A model generated the notes under the pieces. That model did no database searches. It was not told where the DNA came from and worked only from the letters and a program-made list of their open reading frames with translations. From JAHDDH01 sp963922775 (lineage in GTDB: Bacteria > Bacteroidota > Bacteroidia > Cytophagales > Amoebophilaceae): 28,053 nt of DNA. Both the position numbers and the translations under genes were made by a program. The DNA lies in assembly GCA_963922775.1 (NCBI GenBank), contig CAWUJG010000013.1:1-28053 (forward strand). The letters run 5' to 3'. This document shows positions 7,521 through 16,398 of this stretch, piece by piece (the first letter of the stretch is position 1; the number at the start of each line of letters is the position of its first letter).

Positions 7521-9902
7521 ATGTACAAGGATTTAGTAAATCAGGAATTACTCTATCCAACAATACATCCAGAAGTATTATCCAATTACTTTCAGTCGGA
7601 CATGAAGGTAATAAACCAAAAAGCCAAAACAGACAAAGTCTTCCAAAAAGAACTAGAGACCACACTAAAGATGGAAGAGACATACCGGGACACACAACAA
7701 GAGTACAGCAAACTACTCATAGCAGAAGGAGCGAAGAGTAAGTCGTTGCCAAGTGAACGGGAATTGCACGAAAAGCTCTCAGACATGCAGTATGATTTAA
7801 TAAATCTAAGCAATAGGATATTATATAAGAAGATAGTTTTAACCCAAAAAGCGAAGGGAGTATGGAAGAAAAAAGGAAGGAAGTACGGAAAAAGTGGAGC
7901 AATAAGGGAGTTGATAAAGATTGTAGGTCCGTATGTGGAGAGTGGGGTGGGGTTGTATAATGATGCCCAACTACACCTGACGAAAAAAAACAAAGATATA
8001 ATTAAGAATTATTATGAGAAGAGGGGGAAGACAAAGATATTTGAAAGAGGGATGACTAGAAATATTAAAGAAAGAGGGTTGGTTTTGACTACGGATGAAC
8101 AAGAAATTTTACAAGCAAAGATTGAAGATTATATAAAAGATAATAAAAAAGATTGGGAACAAGTAAAGGAAGAAGTACGGCAATGGAAAGACAATCCACA
8201 AGATTACTCAATAGGGCAAATACAGACTTGGTGTGAAGAGGTAAAATCAGGAATGAATTCTTGTGAAGAACATAATTCCCGGGATTATAAAAATGTAATA
8301 GAATATGTATATGATAATTATATAATAAAAGCAACTAAAGAACATATAGAAAAAGGAATAGAATTAGAACTCAATATTATAGATGGTCGTGAACCGAAAA
8401 TTTTTAATATTTCAGAGATAAAAAATATATATAGCACTAGAAGAAAAACACCAAAAGGACAAATTATTAGAAATATGATAATAGATAGTAAACATAGCCT
8501 AGGGTGGAAAACAACAATGAATAATAACCTTGATATTATAGCCGTTGTCGGTTGGGATGCTAGTAAGCGAGAAGGGTATCAGGACGGGTATGGAAAATAT
8601 ATATCAGATAGGGTTATAGAGCTTAAAACAGTAGGAAAATTAAATAAAGAAGAAATTCAAGGTATAAACCAACTATATAAAACTAGAATAAAAGCATTAT
8701 GGATTAGTCTAAATGAGACATTGAAAAAAAAAGAGAAGTCCCCTAATACATTAATTGAAAATGTGAATATAAATGGAAAAACGTATTCAGTATTTTTACC
8801 AAAGGTAAAAATAGACGAAGTAAACGAAGAAAAGACAAGTCATAATCGAGTATTAACAATGATGCCGCAAATAACGATTTCCGGAAGCTCACAAGAGGTC
8901 AATAATTTTATTTATAAAAGAAACCAGAAAAAGTTAACAGAAGCCATAAATGATTACAATAATCATAAAGATTTAAATAAACAGAAAATATGTCAGAGAG
9001 CACTAACCAGTAACACAAATATGTGTCTCTTAGCGAGTCAAGGTTGGAAAGCTTGCCAGGATAAGATAGATTCATTAAAAAATATCCATAACCTAGTCCA
9101 ATTCCAAAATAGCAATTGTGGCGGCATACCACAAATTTTACAAGCGAAGATAAATAACGATAGTAGTGTTATATTGGGTATATACGATAAGAAAAAAGGT
9201 GATCGGGTTGACCAAATGACAGATAAAATACGGACTTTACTATATGAGATCACATGTTTATTTACCAATACAAATGAAATGGATCATCAAGACAACATAT
9301 ACAGAGAGACTATAATAAGGAAAACAGGTAATAATTTTGCTAAAGGATTACTATCTATACTGCCAAGACGCAATATAGATATGTATACTAAGGAAGAAAT
9401 AAATCAAATAAATAATCTGGTTAGAGAGGCAGAACTAGGTGAATTTACATATCGACTATGGGATAGAGAAAATGAGGGAGGTAAGATAACGTTAGCAGAT
9501 TACATAGAAAAATTGATGGAAAAAAAAGAAAAAAGTTTGAAATGTGAAAAACAAAGTAATTTAGATTGTATATACTTAAATGATAAATTTCCGCAAAGGC
9601 AGATACCTTCTACGATAATCCAAGCAAAGGATGAGTATGAAGATGAGATGATAGTTGAATTTCGCGATTTGTCAGGTTATACCTTAAAGTTACCAGAGGA
9701 TAGAGAAGATTTACTATCACAAGAAGCTAACAATAAAGAATTAACTGAAAAAATAGAAGGTGAACTAAAACAAAATTATACTCAGATAGAAAATATGATC
9801 AATTCTTGGTTTTCACAAGACAAGGCATCCAGGCCATATCATCTATTTATAGATGATGGACTAAAACCTGGTAAATTAAAAAAGATAAAGGATACCATCT
9901 AA
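7521..9902 (+). CDS. Large lipoprotein of unknown function, probably phase-variable (body of gene)
   Basis: The frame gives 793 residues from an internal ATG. The natural product is probably 899 residues from 7198, once the repeat is in register. I recognise no known domain. The protein is hydrophilic, rich in Lys, Glu, Asn and Ile, and helical in character, with likely coiled segments near residues 30-110 and at the C-terminus. It has no membrane helix. A few Cys residues lie in the middle part (CEEVKSGMNSCEE, CQRALTSNTNMC, CQDK, SNCGG), unusual enough to suggest disulfides in an exported protein. Without the upstream signal peptide it would stay in the cytoplasm, so this frame alone is probably not the functional gene. 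The 5' part looks less A/T-rich than its neighbours. A small exported protein gene follows 6-48 bp downstream. Confidence 0.7.
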   Translation: MYKDLVNQELLYPTIHPEVLSNYFQSDMKVINQKAKTDKVFQKELETTLKMEETYRDTQQEYSKLLIAEGAKSKSLPSERELHEKLSDMQYDLINLSNRILYKKIVLTQKAKGVWKKKGRKYGKSGAIRELIKIVGPYVESGVGLYNDAQLHLTKKNKDIIKNYYEKRGKTKIFERGMTRNIKERGLVLTTDEQEILQAKIEDYIKDNKKDWEQVKEEVRQWKDNPQDYSIGQIQTWCEEVKSGMNSCEEHNSRDYKNVIEYVYDNYIIKATKEHIEKGIELELNIIDGREPKIFNISEIKNIYSTRRKTPKGQIIRNMIIDSKHSLGWKTTMNNNLDIIAVVGWDASKREGYQDGYGKYISDRVIELKTVGKLNKEEIQGINQLYKTRIKALWISLNETLKKKEKSPNTLIENVNINGKTYSVFLPKVKIDEVNEEKTSHNRVLTMMPQITISGSSQEVNNFIYKRNQKKLTEAINDYNNHKDLNKQKICQRALTSNTNMCLLASQGWKACQDKIDSLKNIHNLVQFQNSNCGGIPQILQAKINNDSSVILGIYDKKKGDRVDQMTDKIRTLLYEITCLFTNTNEMDHQDNIYRETIIRKTGNNFAKGLLSILPRRNIDMYTKEEINQINNLVREAELGEFTYRLWDRENEGGKITLADYIEKLMEKKEKSLKCEKQSNLDCIYLNDKFPQRQIPSTIIQAKDEYEDEMIVEFRDLSGYTLKLPEDREDLLSQEANNKELTEKIEGELKQNYTQIENMINSWFSQDKASRPYHLFIDDGLKPGKLKKIKDTI

Positions 9903-9908
9903 ATACAA

Positions 9909-10364
9909 ATGAAAAGATATTTGTGTACAAATACATACGTAAACAATTTTATGAATAAAACAAAAAAATTTACGATAAAAATATTGTGTTTTTTCTTTTT
10001 TATCTCAAAAACATTAGCCGTAAGCTATGCTGAGCTCTTAGAAGAGATTAAGGAATACAAAGTCGATAGAAGATATGGGATACATACGAAACCTTATAAA
10101 TTTTTAGATATGATGATTAAATATTCACGAAATCAAGTAGTAGTCGATAAAATTTCCACAAAATATGACAAGTCGATAAAAAGTGGAAGTATACAACTAA
10201 CCCGTAAAGATATATTACACTTAGAAAATCTTTTAATGTGGGAAAAGGAAGACACCGAGCTGGCAGCTACATACCTTACTAAAGCACTTAATAAAACCGA
10301 GTATAATCATAAATGCAAGTTGTATTTAATATTTTTTATCGAGAGTCTGGACGATAATATATAA
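9909..10364 (+). CDS. Small exported protein of unknown function
   Basis: The frame is open from ATG 9909, but the ATG at 9951 fits better. From there the product has 137 residues and begins MNKTKKFTIKILCFFFFISK followed by TLAVSYA, a standard signal peptide. The mature ~115 residues are helical and charged (ELLEEIKEYKVD, DILHLENLLMWEKEDTELAA), loosely like a helical-repeat fragment. No family is recognisable. It directly follows the large lipoprotein gene and is likely co-transcribed, so the two may act together. After the TAA at 10362 the same frame continues for 21 sense codons to a second stop at 10428-10430. That tail may be a lost C-terminus. Confidence 0.6.
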   Translation: MKRYLCTNTYVNNFMNKTKKFTIKILCFFFFISKTLAVSYAELLEEIKEYKVDRRYGIHTKPYKFLDMMIKYSRNQVVVDKISTKYDKSIKSGSIQLTRKDILHLENLLMWEKEDTELAATYLTKALNKTEYNHKCKLYLIFFIESLDDNI

Positions 10365-10536
10365 GATACACAACAAAATTATTATATTTTTTATGATGAA
10401 GATTTAAGTATTAAAAGATCAAAAGCCTAAATCACAAAAGAAAACATTGGCATTTTTAATACACAATAGTTATTTGTTACAAACCGATCTAAAAAAACTA
10501 GGTTATTGATAATAAATCAAAACCCATAAGATTTTT

Positions 10537-10565
10537 CCCCACTATATTGTGGGGTTTATTTCTTC
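10537..10565 (+). terminator. Rho-independent terminator
   Basis: A GC-rich stem, CCCCAC (10537-10542) with GTGGGG (10549-10554) and loop TATATT, is followed by TTTATTTCTTCT. It closes the plus-strand lipoprotein/exported-protein pair and separates it from the convergent MutS-like gene. Confidence 0.8.
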
Positions 10566-10566
10566 T

Positions 10567-12630
10567 CTAAAAAAAAGAAGCTGAGTATTTTTCAGGATGA
10601 TCTAAGATATCTCGGGCTCTTTCTAGCATACTTATATCATATCCTGATCTTTCTAAAATGTCAATAGCAATGGCTTGATTAGACTTTCCAGGTATAATTT
10701 TGTAGGTATACTGAAAATCTTTTTTACTTTTATTACGTATAATATATACTTTAAAATTTTTGAATCCAAGATCAGGTGCATTTTTTTCTAAAAGCATAAC
10801 CTTTGGAAAGTGTGTAGCAATAATGTTTAAACTATTTTGATATTTACCCATATATTCCATAATACTATAAGCAGCAGCTTCACCCTCTTTAGGGTTAGTG
10901 CCACTAAAAAGCTCATCCATAATACTAAAGCTAAATTTACTTGCAGGTAAATTTTTTAATATTTGAATATGCTGATTCGCACGGTCTACCTCTGCCATAA
11001 ACAATGATTTACCATCAGCAATGTCATCAGCTACATTAATATAAGTATTGATTTTATTGAAAGGAGTAATTGTAGCTTTTTTACAAGGAGCAATACCAAA
11101 GGTCTGACTGAGTAATAGCGTAGTCGTCACACCAGTAAGAAAGGTAGATTTTCCACCAGCATTAGGTCCTGTAAGTATAATAGTTCTTGTGCCCTTTTTA
11201 CTATCCATATTAATAGTATTGGTAATGGCTTGTTTAGCATCTAAGAATGGATTCCACATATCTGCTAGTTGGATATAAGGTGTTGATGCATTTTGGATAA
11301 ATTCTGTAAATATATATTGATTATTACTATATTTTTTTGCATCATTGATCAATTCTACTATCGAAGAAAATGTATCTATTATGCCTAGGGCATAAAAAGT
11401 ATCTAAGAATTCATTTTTATGATCTAAAAATATTTTATAGCTAGCCAATAGCTTACCTGTGTTATTCAGAAAATATGACCAATTGTGCAAAGGAAGTGTT
11501 TGTAAGTTATGGATACAACGTCCAATTTCTGTATCTTTTTTTTGAAATAAAAATTTTTCTAAAACTTGTAGGTAAGGTAAGTAATACGCTTTTAAAGATG
11601 GCTCGCTATTTAATAAAGTATACAGCTTTTTCATATTTAATAATACTGTTTTTAGATCAGCCATACGTAAGGCTTTATAGTGTAAAGCACGAGAAAATGC
11701 TAAATAATTCTTTATTGCAGAGCTAGTGGCATATGCATGTAGTGCTGAAAAAAAATAGGTTGTATATATTGGTGTATTGACACCGTGTTTTTTAGAAATT
11801 TTTTTAGGTAAATCACTAAAAAGATTATAATAAGGCATGAAGAAGCTACTGTAGTTCTTAAATGAAACACGACTTTCTAATACCTTAAAAAAGCTAATCA
11901 TCCCTAGTGGATACAATACTTTTAATCCTAAATTGAGGGTATCTTTTTTTAAACGTTTTCTTGTTTCTAAAGCAATGGTGCTTTTATTTAGTGCTTTACT
12001 TTTAAAATAAAAATGTTTTTGCATATAGTCCTTATAGTGCTTACTATATAATGGATCTTTTTTATGCCATAGTGATAACACTTTTTCTTCTACAAGAGCT
12101 ATTTTGGCTATTGTTTCTTGAATGCTATGTTGTAAATTTTTATTTTTTAGTAAAAATTTTAAAATATTTTGTCTTTTTCTGAGTACAGAAACATCATCTG
12201 TAGGGTTAGCAATAAAAGAGGTAAGCACAACTTCACCTATTACGGTTTGCGTTTTATTAATTCTAGAGACTAAGTGATATTGAGGATTAGTAGCATTTCC
12301 ATAAAAAAGATGCAAATCTTCCCAAGCATACTGGTTAAGGGTTTTTTCAAATTGTTGTGTTAGATATAATGGGCTTTTTGCTAAAAATTGATGATATACA
12401 ATGTTTCTTTTAGTGTATTGTGCTAGTTTAGGGATTTTTATATTTTTTATCTGAAATTTTTTTTTCTGTTTATTATGCTCTTTTTTTTGGGGAGCTGTTG
12501 GAAAAGATTTGAGATAATTATCTGCTAATTTTTGGGTCAAATGGTTTGGTTGAGCATTTGTTTTTTGGCAAAAAATTATGCTGTAAATTATTATGGATAT
12601 AAATGATTTTATTATATAATTTTTGATCAC
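10567..12630 (-). CDS. MutS-family ATPase-like protein with an apparent signal peptide
   Basis: The 687-residue product has a MutS-type ATPase domain at its C-terminus. Walker A GPNAGGKST begins at about residue 488, and Walker B SIMDELFSGTNP has Asp572-Glu573. Between them lies FMAEVDRANQ and after them NIIATHF, all typical of MutS domain V. A MutS domain III-like helical region fills residues ~140-450. The mismatch-recognition domain I of true MutS is absent, as is the Smr tail of MutS2. This fits the 'MutS-related' family of Bacteroidota, whose function is unknown. Odd here is the N-terminus: SFISIIIYSIIFCQ then KTNAQPNH, which looks like a cleavable signal or a membrane anchor. It is the last gene of a minus-strand run rpe-mltG-divIVA-this. 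Confidence 0.8.
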   Translation of the reverse strand: MIKNYIIKSFISIIIYSIIFCQKTNAQPNHLTQKLADNYLKSFPTAPQKKEHNKQKKKFQIKNIKIPKLAQYTKRNIVYHQFLAKSPLYLTQQFEKTLNQYAWEDLHLFYGNATNPQYHLVSRINKTQTVIGEVVLTSFIANPTDDVSVLRKRQNILKFLLKNKNLQHSIQETIAKIALVEEKVLSLWHKKDPLYSKHYKDYMQKHFYFKSKALNKSTIALETRKRLKKDTLNLGLKVLYPLGMISFFKVLESRVSFKNYSSFFMPYYNLFSDLPKKISKKHGVNTPIYTTYFFSALHAYATSSAIKNYLAFSRALHYKALRMADLKTVLLNMKKLYTLLNSEPSLKAYYLPYLQVLEKFLFQKKDTEIGRCIHNLQTLPLHNWSYFLNNTGKLLASYKIFLDHKNEFLDTFYALGIIDTFSSIVELINDAKKYSNNQYIFTEFIQNASTPYIQLADMWNPFLDAKQAITNTINMDSKKGTRTIILTGPNAGGKSTFLTGVTTTLLLSQTFGIAPCKKATITPFNKINTYINVADDIADGKSLFMAEVDRANQHIQILKNLPASKFSFSIMDELFSGTNPKEGEAAAYSIMEYMGKYQNSLNIIATHFPKVMLLEKNAPDLGFKNFKVYIIRNKSKKDFQYTYKIIPGKSNQAIAIDILERSGYDISMLERARDILDHPEKYSASFF

Positions 12631-12687
12631 AGTATTTAAATTTAATATATGCTAAGTCCGGTTGTAAAATATAAAGATAAAAAATTT

Positions 12688-13158
12688 TTAATTTTCTACA
12701 TTTTCTAAAAGCGTTTTAGCCAAATTTTCAACCTTATTTTTTGCATCTATATACATTAAACTAAACTGTTGTACTTCTTCCTGCATTTTTTTCAATTTTT
12801 CTATTGATACTTCTTTTTCTTTATCAAAATATTTTAAAGCTTCTTGTTTTATTTTTTCTGCTTCTGTTTTAGATTGTTGTATAATTATTTTGGCCTCTTT
12901 TTCAGCTTGAGATATTAATTGATGTTGTGTAGATTCTATTTTTTGTATAACATCTACCAATTTTTTTTCTATTTGTTGTAAACGTGTTATTTCGTTTTGT
13001 GCACTTTGTATTTTTTTTTGCATTTGCTCTTGTGTTGATAGCATTTTTTTCCATTCTTCTGCAAGAATGCTTAAAAAATGATTTACTTCTTTAGTACTAT
13101 ATCCACGAAATTGTTTTTGAAAGCACTTTTTTCTTATTTCTATTGGTGTAATAGGCAT
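12688..13158 (-). CDS. divIVA: DivIVA-domain coiled-coil protein
   Basis: The 156-residue protein opens with MPITPIEIRKKCFQKQFRGY and STKEVNHFL. This is the conserved DivIVA N-terminal motif (ITPxDIxxKxFxxxFRGY...EVxxFL) that forms the membrane-binding dimer. Residues ~35-150 are a long coiled coil rich in Glu, Lys and Gln. DivIVA proteins bind curved membrane and recruit division or pole proteins; in Bacteroidota their role is little known. The start is 6 bp after the mltG stop, so it is almost certainly in the same operon. MltG cuts nascent peptidoglycan, which suggests envelope growth as the shared job. GpsB is a related alternative name, but the length and long coil favour a DivIVA-type protein. 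Confidence 0.88.
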   Translation of the reverse strand: MPITPIEIRKKCFQKQFRGYSTKEVNHFLSILAEEWKKMLSTQEQMQKKIQSAQNEITRLQQIEKKLVDVIQKIESTQHQLISQAEKEAKIIIQQSKTEAEKIKQEALKYFDKEKEVSIEKLKKMQEEVQQFSLMYIDAKNKVENLAKTLLENVEN

Positions 13159-13164
13159 ATTTTT

Positions 13165-14190
13165 TTATTTAAAAATTTTTTTTTTATTCAGTACTCTTTT
13201 ATAGTACATTGCTTTAGCACTATGTTCTTTTAGTGTTTTAGAAAAATTATGCTTGCCAGAAAAATTTTCCTGAGCAGAAAAATATAAATAATTATGTTTT
13301 GTATAATACAATACTGCTTCTATAGCTTTTATAGATGACATACGTATAGGGCCTGGTGGTAAACCTTTATATATATATGTATTGTATGGAGAAATAATGT
13401 TTATATGTTTATATAGTACACGCTTGCAAGAAAAGTTTTGCATAGCATAGCGCAAAGTAGTGCAAGATTGCAGTCGCATACCACGTTTTAATCTCTTCAT
13501 AAATACACCTGCAATAATAGGATATTCTTGTATGTTGTTGGTTTCTTCTTCTATAATAGAAGCTAATATACATACTTCTATAGGAGTTAACCCTATTTTT
13601 TTTGCTTGTAATCTGCGTTTATTGTTCCAAAATTTTTGGTAAGAGTCATAAATTTTTTTAAAGACCTGTTTAGCATTGTATGTCCAATATACCTGATAGG
13701 TATTCGGAATAAAAATAGCTTTTACTGTATGTTTGTTAAGGTCATACTGCTGCAAAAAATTTTCATCTTGTAAAAGTGTTAAGAATTGTTCTGATGTCAA
13801 ACCAATATTATGGGTTATTTTTTCAGCCAAATCTTTGAGGGTTCTTATGTTACTAAATGTGATATTTACTGGATGCTGTTTACCAGCACGTAACCATTTT
13901 ATGGTCTCTAAATTATTCATCCCTTTTTTTAGTTTGTAGTGCCCTGGTTTAAGATTTTTATCAAACTTCATCCAACGTGCTACTATGCTAAAAGCCAACA
14001 TATTTTGGACAATATTTTCTTCATATAGTTTTTTCTGCAATTGTTTAAAAGTCATCTTGTAGGGAATAATTAGCATACTGTCCTTTTGTTGTACTAAAAT
14101 ATTAGGTCTATATAGTATTTGATAGGTATATAGAGAAAATGTAGTGAGCAATACTGAAAAAAATATAATACATCCAATTTTTATTTTCAT
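13165..14190 (-). CDS. mltG: Endolytic murein transglycosylase MltG
   Basis: The 341-residue protein has one N-terminal membrane helix (residues ~4-24) and a periplasmic YceG/MltG domain. A LysM-like part around residues 35-110 includes GHYKLKKGMN. The catalytic region reads LASIIEEETNN, where Glu214 is the equivalent of the E. coli catalytic Glu, followed by IAGVFMKRLKRGMRLQS. NTYQVYW and SPYNTYIYKGLPPGPI are also family hallmarks. MltG cleaves nascent glycan strands and sets their length. Its ATG overlaps the rpe stop by 4 bp (ATGA), showing translational coupling. Its presence says that peptidoglycan is still made. Length and order of motifs are normal. Confidence 0.95.
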   Translation of the reverse strand: MKIKIGCIIFFSVLLTTFSLYTYQILYRPNILVQQKDSMLIIPYKMTFKQLQKKLYEENIVQNMLAFSIVARWMKFDKNLKPGHYKLKKGMNNLETIKWLRAGKQHPVNITFSNIRTLKDLAEKITHNIGLTSEQFLTLLQDENFLQQYDLNKHTVKAIFIPNTYQVYWTYNAKQVFKKIYDSYQKFWNNKRRLQAKKIGLTPIEVCILASIIEEETNNIQEYPIIAGVFMKRLKRGMRLQSCTTLRYAMQNFSCKRVLYKHINIISPYNTYIYKGLPPGPIRMSSIKAIEAVLYYTKHNYLYFSAQENFSGKHNFSKTLKEHSAKAMYYKRVLNKKKIFK

Positions 14191-14843
14191 ATTGATTTTT
14201 TTAAATTTTTAAAATGCTGTATTGTTTCTACAATATGCGATGTATGAAATATTGCATGTCCTACAATAAGGATATCAGCGCCTGATAGGAGAAGGTCAGG
14301 GGAGTTTGCTATATTTACGCCACCATCTACAGCAATTAAAAGGCTTTTGTTGAGGGTTTTACGTAGGGTATGAAGTTGTTTTACTTTGGAATGTATTTGT
14401 GGAATAAATTTTTGTCCACCAAAGCCAGGGTTTACAGCCATTACACAAACTAGGTCTGCAAAAGGCAAGATATCAACAAGCATGTTTACTGGCGTATGTG
14501 GGTTAATGGCCACACCTGCTTGGCATTTTAAGTGATGAATTTGTTGTATAGTGCGATGTAAATGTGTACAAGCTTCATAATGTATAGTAATAATTTTTGC
14601 TCCTGCTTGCGCAAATGCATCCAGATATTTTTCTGGTTGTACTATCATTAAATGTACATCCAAAGGTTTTTGTGTGCATGTAGCAACAGCCTGTACAATA
14701 GGTAAACCAAAAGAGATATTAGGCACAAAGGTACCATCCATCACATCAAGATGAATCCAGTCAGCAGTGCTTTTATTAATCATATTGATATCTCTTTTAA
14801 GGTGTAAAAAATCTGAAGAGAGCAGAGAGGGAGATAAAATCAT
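14187..14843 (-). CDS. rpe: Ribulose-phosphate 3-epimerase
   Basis: The 218-residue TIM-barrel enzyme interconverts ribulose 5-phosphate and xylulose 5-phosphate in the non-oxidative pentose phosphate pathway. Signature strings in order are SPSLLSSDF at the N-terminus, HLDVMDGTFVPNISFG with a catalytic Asp, DVHLMI, then MAVNPGFGGQKFI, VDGGVN with the second catalytic Asp, and phosphate-binding SGADILIVG. Family length is usual at about 215-225. It is the first gene of the minus-strand cluster and overlaps mltG. A transaldolase gene also occurs in this window, so the pentose pathway branch appears active. Confidence 0.97.
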   Translation of the reverse strand: MILSPSLLSSDFLHLKRDINMINKSTADWIHLDVMDGTFVPNISFGLPIVQAVATCTQKPLDVHLMIVQPEKYLDAFAQAGAKIITIHYEACTHLHRTIQQIHHLKCQAGVAINPHTPVNMLVDILPFADLVCVMAVNPGFGGQKFIPQIHSKVKQLHTLRKTLNKSLLIAVDGGVNIANSPDLLLSGADILIVGHAIFHTSHIVETIQHFKNLKKSI

Positions 14844-15117
14844 AGTGGCAAAATATCCAATAAAAAATAATAATTTTTGTCTGTGTTGTAGTTAATTTTT
14901 CTTAAAATAAAAATATTCACTAGGCAAAGAGGCTATCTAGCTGAAAAATTTAAAGAGGATTATTTATATTTTTCCTAGTTATATATTTGTTTAACCATCC
15001 AATGAATAAAAAATCCATAAATTTAAAAAAGGCTATAATTTTCTGCCTATTTAAGGTATCATTACTTATATTTTTTGTTAAATTTGATAAAAATAATCTT
15101 TAATAACTAAATATAGT

Positions 15118-15705
15118 ATGCTTATAAATTTTTTTAAAAAATATATTATTTTATTTTTTTTAGGTATTCTTTTTACTCATTGTGTAAGGATAACACGTAT
15201 AAGTGCTAGTAAAGAAATAGATTTGAGTGGAAGATGGAATGATACTGATTCTCGATTGGTAGCTGAAGAAATGGCTAAAGATGTTTTACAAAGGCCTTGG
15301 CTTATACATTATAAAAAGGATAATAATCAGAAAAAGCCTGTAATTATTGTAGGAGAAATTTATAATAAAACGCATGAACATATAGCTTCAGAAACTTTTA
15401 TTAAAAATATAGAAAGAACAGTACTTAATGAAAATGTAATTAGAATAGTAGCAAATGGTAGTTTTAGAGAAAAGTTACGCCAAGAAAAATATAATCAGGA
15501 AGGATATGTTTCTATAGAAACACAAAAAAAGGTAGGTCAAGAACTAGGAGCAGATTTTATGCTCTTGGGCAGTATAAACAGTATAGTAGATACGAAAAAA
15601 AAAAAGAAAGTTATTTTTTATCAGATAAATCTGGAGCTTATTCATCTTGAAACTAATGAAAAGGTATGGATTGGTGAAAAACAGATCAAAAAATATCAGT
15701 CATAG
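15118..15705 (+). CDS. lpoB: LpoB-like penicillin-binding-protein activator lipoprotein
   Basis: The 195-residue product starts with MLINFFKKYIILFFLGILF and TH before Cys22, a lipoprotein signal. The mature domain contains DLSGRWNDTDSRLVAEEMAK, then VGEIYNKTHEHIASETFI and GADFMLLGSINS. This matches the LpoB family, outer-membrane lipoproteins that activate bifunctional penicillin-binding proteins in Proteobacteria. In Bacteroidota the partner is not established. The gene is divergent from rpe-mltG across a 274-bp spacer and is followed by a small membrane-protein gene 10 bp later. Together with MltG and DivIVA it points to retained cell-wall synthesis. The ATG is well placed. Confidence 0.85.
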   Translation: MLINFFKKYIILFFLGILFTHCVRITRISASKEIDLSGRWNDTDSRLVAEEMAKDVLQRPWLIHYKKDNNQKKPVIIVGEIYNKTHEHIASETFIKNIERTVLNENVIRIVANGSFREKLRQEKYNQEGYVSIETQKKVGQELGADFMLLGSINSIVDTKKKKKVIFYQINLELIHLETNEKVWIGEKQIKKYQS

Positions 15706-15715
15706 AATATATTAT

Positions 15716-16087
15716 ATGCCATCAGAATTCAAAATTATTATATATCTTATTTTTGGCGTTGTTTATTTTTTGTTTAAGCAGTATCAGAAAAATGAGGCTA
15801 AAGAGCAAAAAGATGGGCATAAAAAAAGTAAAAAACCTGCTTCTTGGAGAGATCTAATTGAAGGTGAAAAAAATGATGTGCAAGATGATAAAGAACAAAA
15901 AATATCTATACCCAAAGTACAACCTGTTGCTGCTGTAAAAGTTTCTACTGTTCAACCTAAAGTATTTTTAAACAAAAAAGTACAGCAAAGTGCTATGTGT
16001 ACACAAAAAATTAAATCAGGCTATAGTTTTAATCTGAAAAAGGCTATGATTATGAATGAAGTACTTGGGCCATGTAGGGGTTTATAG
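15716..16087 (+). CDS. Small membrane-anchored protein of unknown function
   Basis: I take the ATG at 15716, which puts the single membrane helix at the N-terminus (MPSEFKIIIYLIFGVVYFLF), giving 123 residues. An upstream ATG at 15647 would overlap lpoB and add 23 residues before the helix. After the helix comes a charged linker (QYQKNEAKEQKDGHKKSKK), a short SWRDLIEGE motif and a conserved-looking C-terminal segment, FNLKKAMIMNEVLG. Similar small proteins with a 'KKAxIxxEIL' tail are common in Bacteroidota genomes, without known function. It is 10 bp after lpoB, so co-transcription is likely. Confidence 0.6.
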   Translation: MPSEFKIIIYLIFGVVYFLFKQYQKNEAKEQKDGHKKSKKPASWRDLIEGEKNDVQDDKEQKISIPKVQPVAAVKVSTVQPKVFLNKKVQQSAMCTQKIKSGYSFNLKKAMIMNEVLGPCRGL

Positions 16088-16398
16088 TTTTACATAATGG
16101 TGTTATTGTGTATCGTCTATTTTAGAAGATATAAAAATATTGTTGTATTTTTATACAAATTTTGTATAATAAGTATTATACTATAATTCTAGATCAGAAA
16201 AAAAGGTTACTAGAAATATTTTTTTAATGCTTTTTTGATATCATACCGTAAACAATTTTTTTTCATTCTTATAAATATTTATCAACATCAACATTTATCA
16301 ACATATTTGTTTTATGGAGATATTACTCACTATGGTAAGTGACAGTAGTCTTTTATTATTATGATCTAAACTACTATTATCCTGTTTATTTTTAGATA
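16088..16398. other. Spacer before folP, with a 19-bp palindrome
   Basis: This is a 311-bp AT-rich region without a gene. It contains the near-perfect palindrome TTATACAAATTTTGTATAA at 16151-16169. It also contains a duplicated ATCAACAT (AACATCAACATTTATCAACA) around 16280-16302. It is presumably the folP-cdaA promoter region. Confidence 0.45.
16151..16169. promoter_or_regulatory. Palindrome, possible operator
   Basis: TTATACAAA and TTTGTATAA are perfect inverted 9-mers separated by a single T. The 1-nt spacer is too tight for a hairpin loop, so a protein-binding site is more likely than a terminator. In AT-rich DNA such a palindrome could still arise by chance. It lies about 230 bp upstream of folP. 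Confidence 0.3.

Noticed and set aside
7517..7741. Overlapping plus-strand frame in the 5' part of the large lipoprotein gene
   Set aside because: It is a short alternative frame inside the long open frame, with no signal or family.
7592..9268. Several minus-strand frames opposite the large lipoprotein gene
   Set aside because: They are fragmented, hydrophobic antisense shadows of A-rich coding DNA, with no conserved motifs.
7198..9902. Plain pseudogene explanation for the large lipoprotein
   Set aside because: Nearly 900 codons are intact and the only defect coincides exactly with a 5-bp tandem repeat that one unit change would repair.
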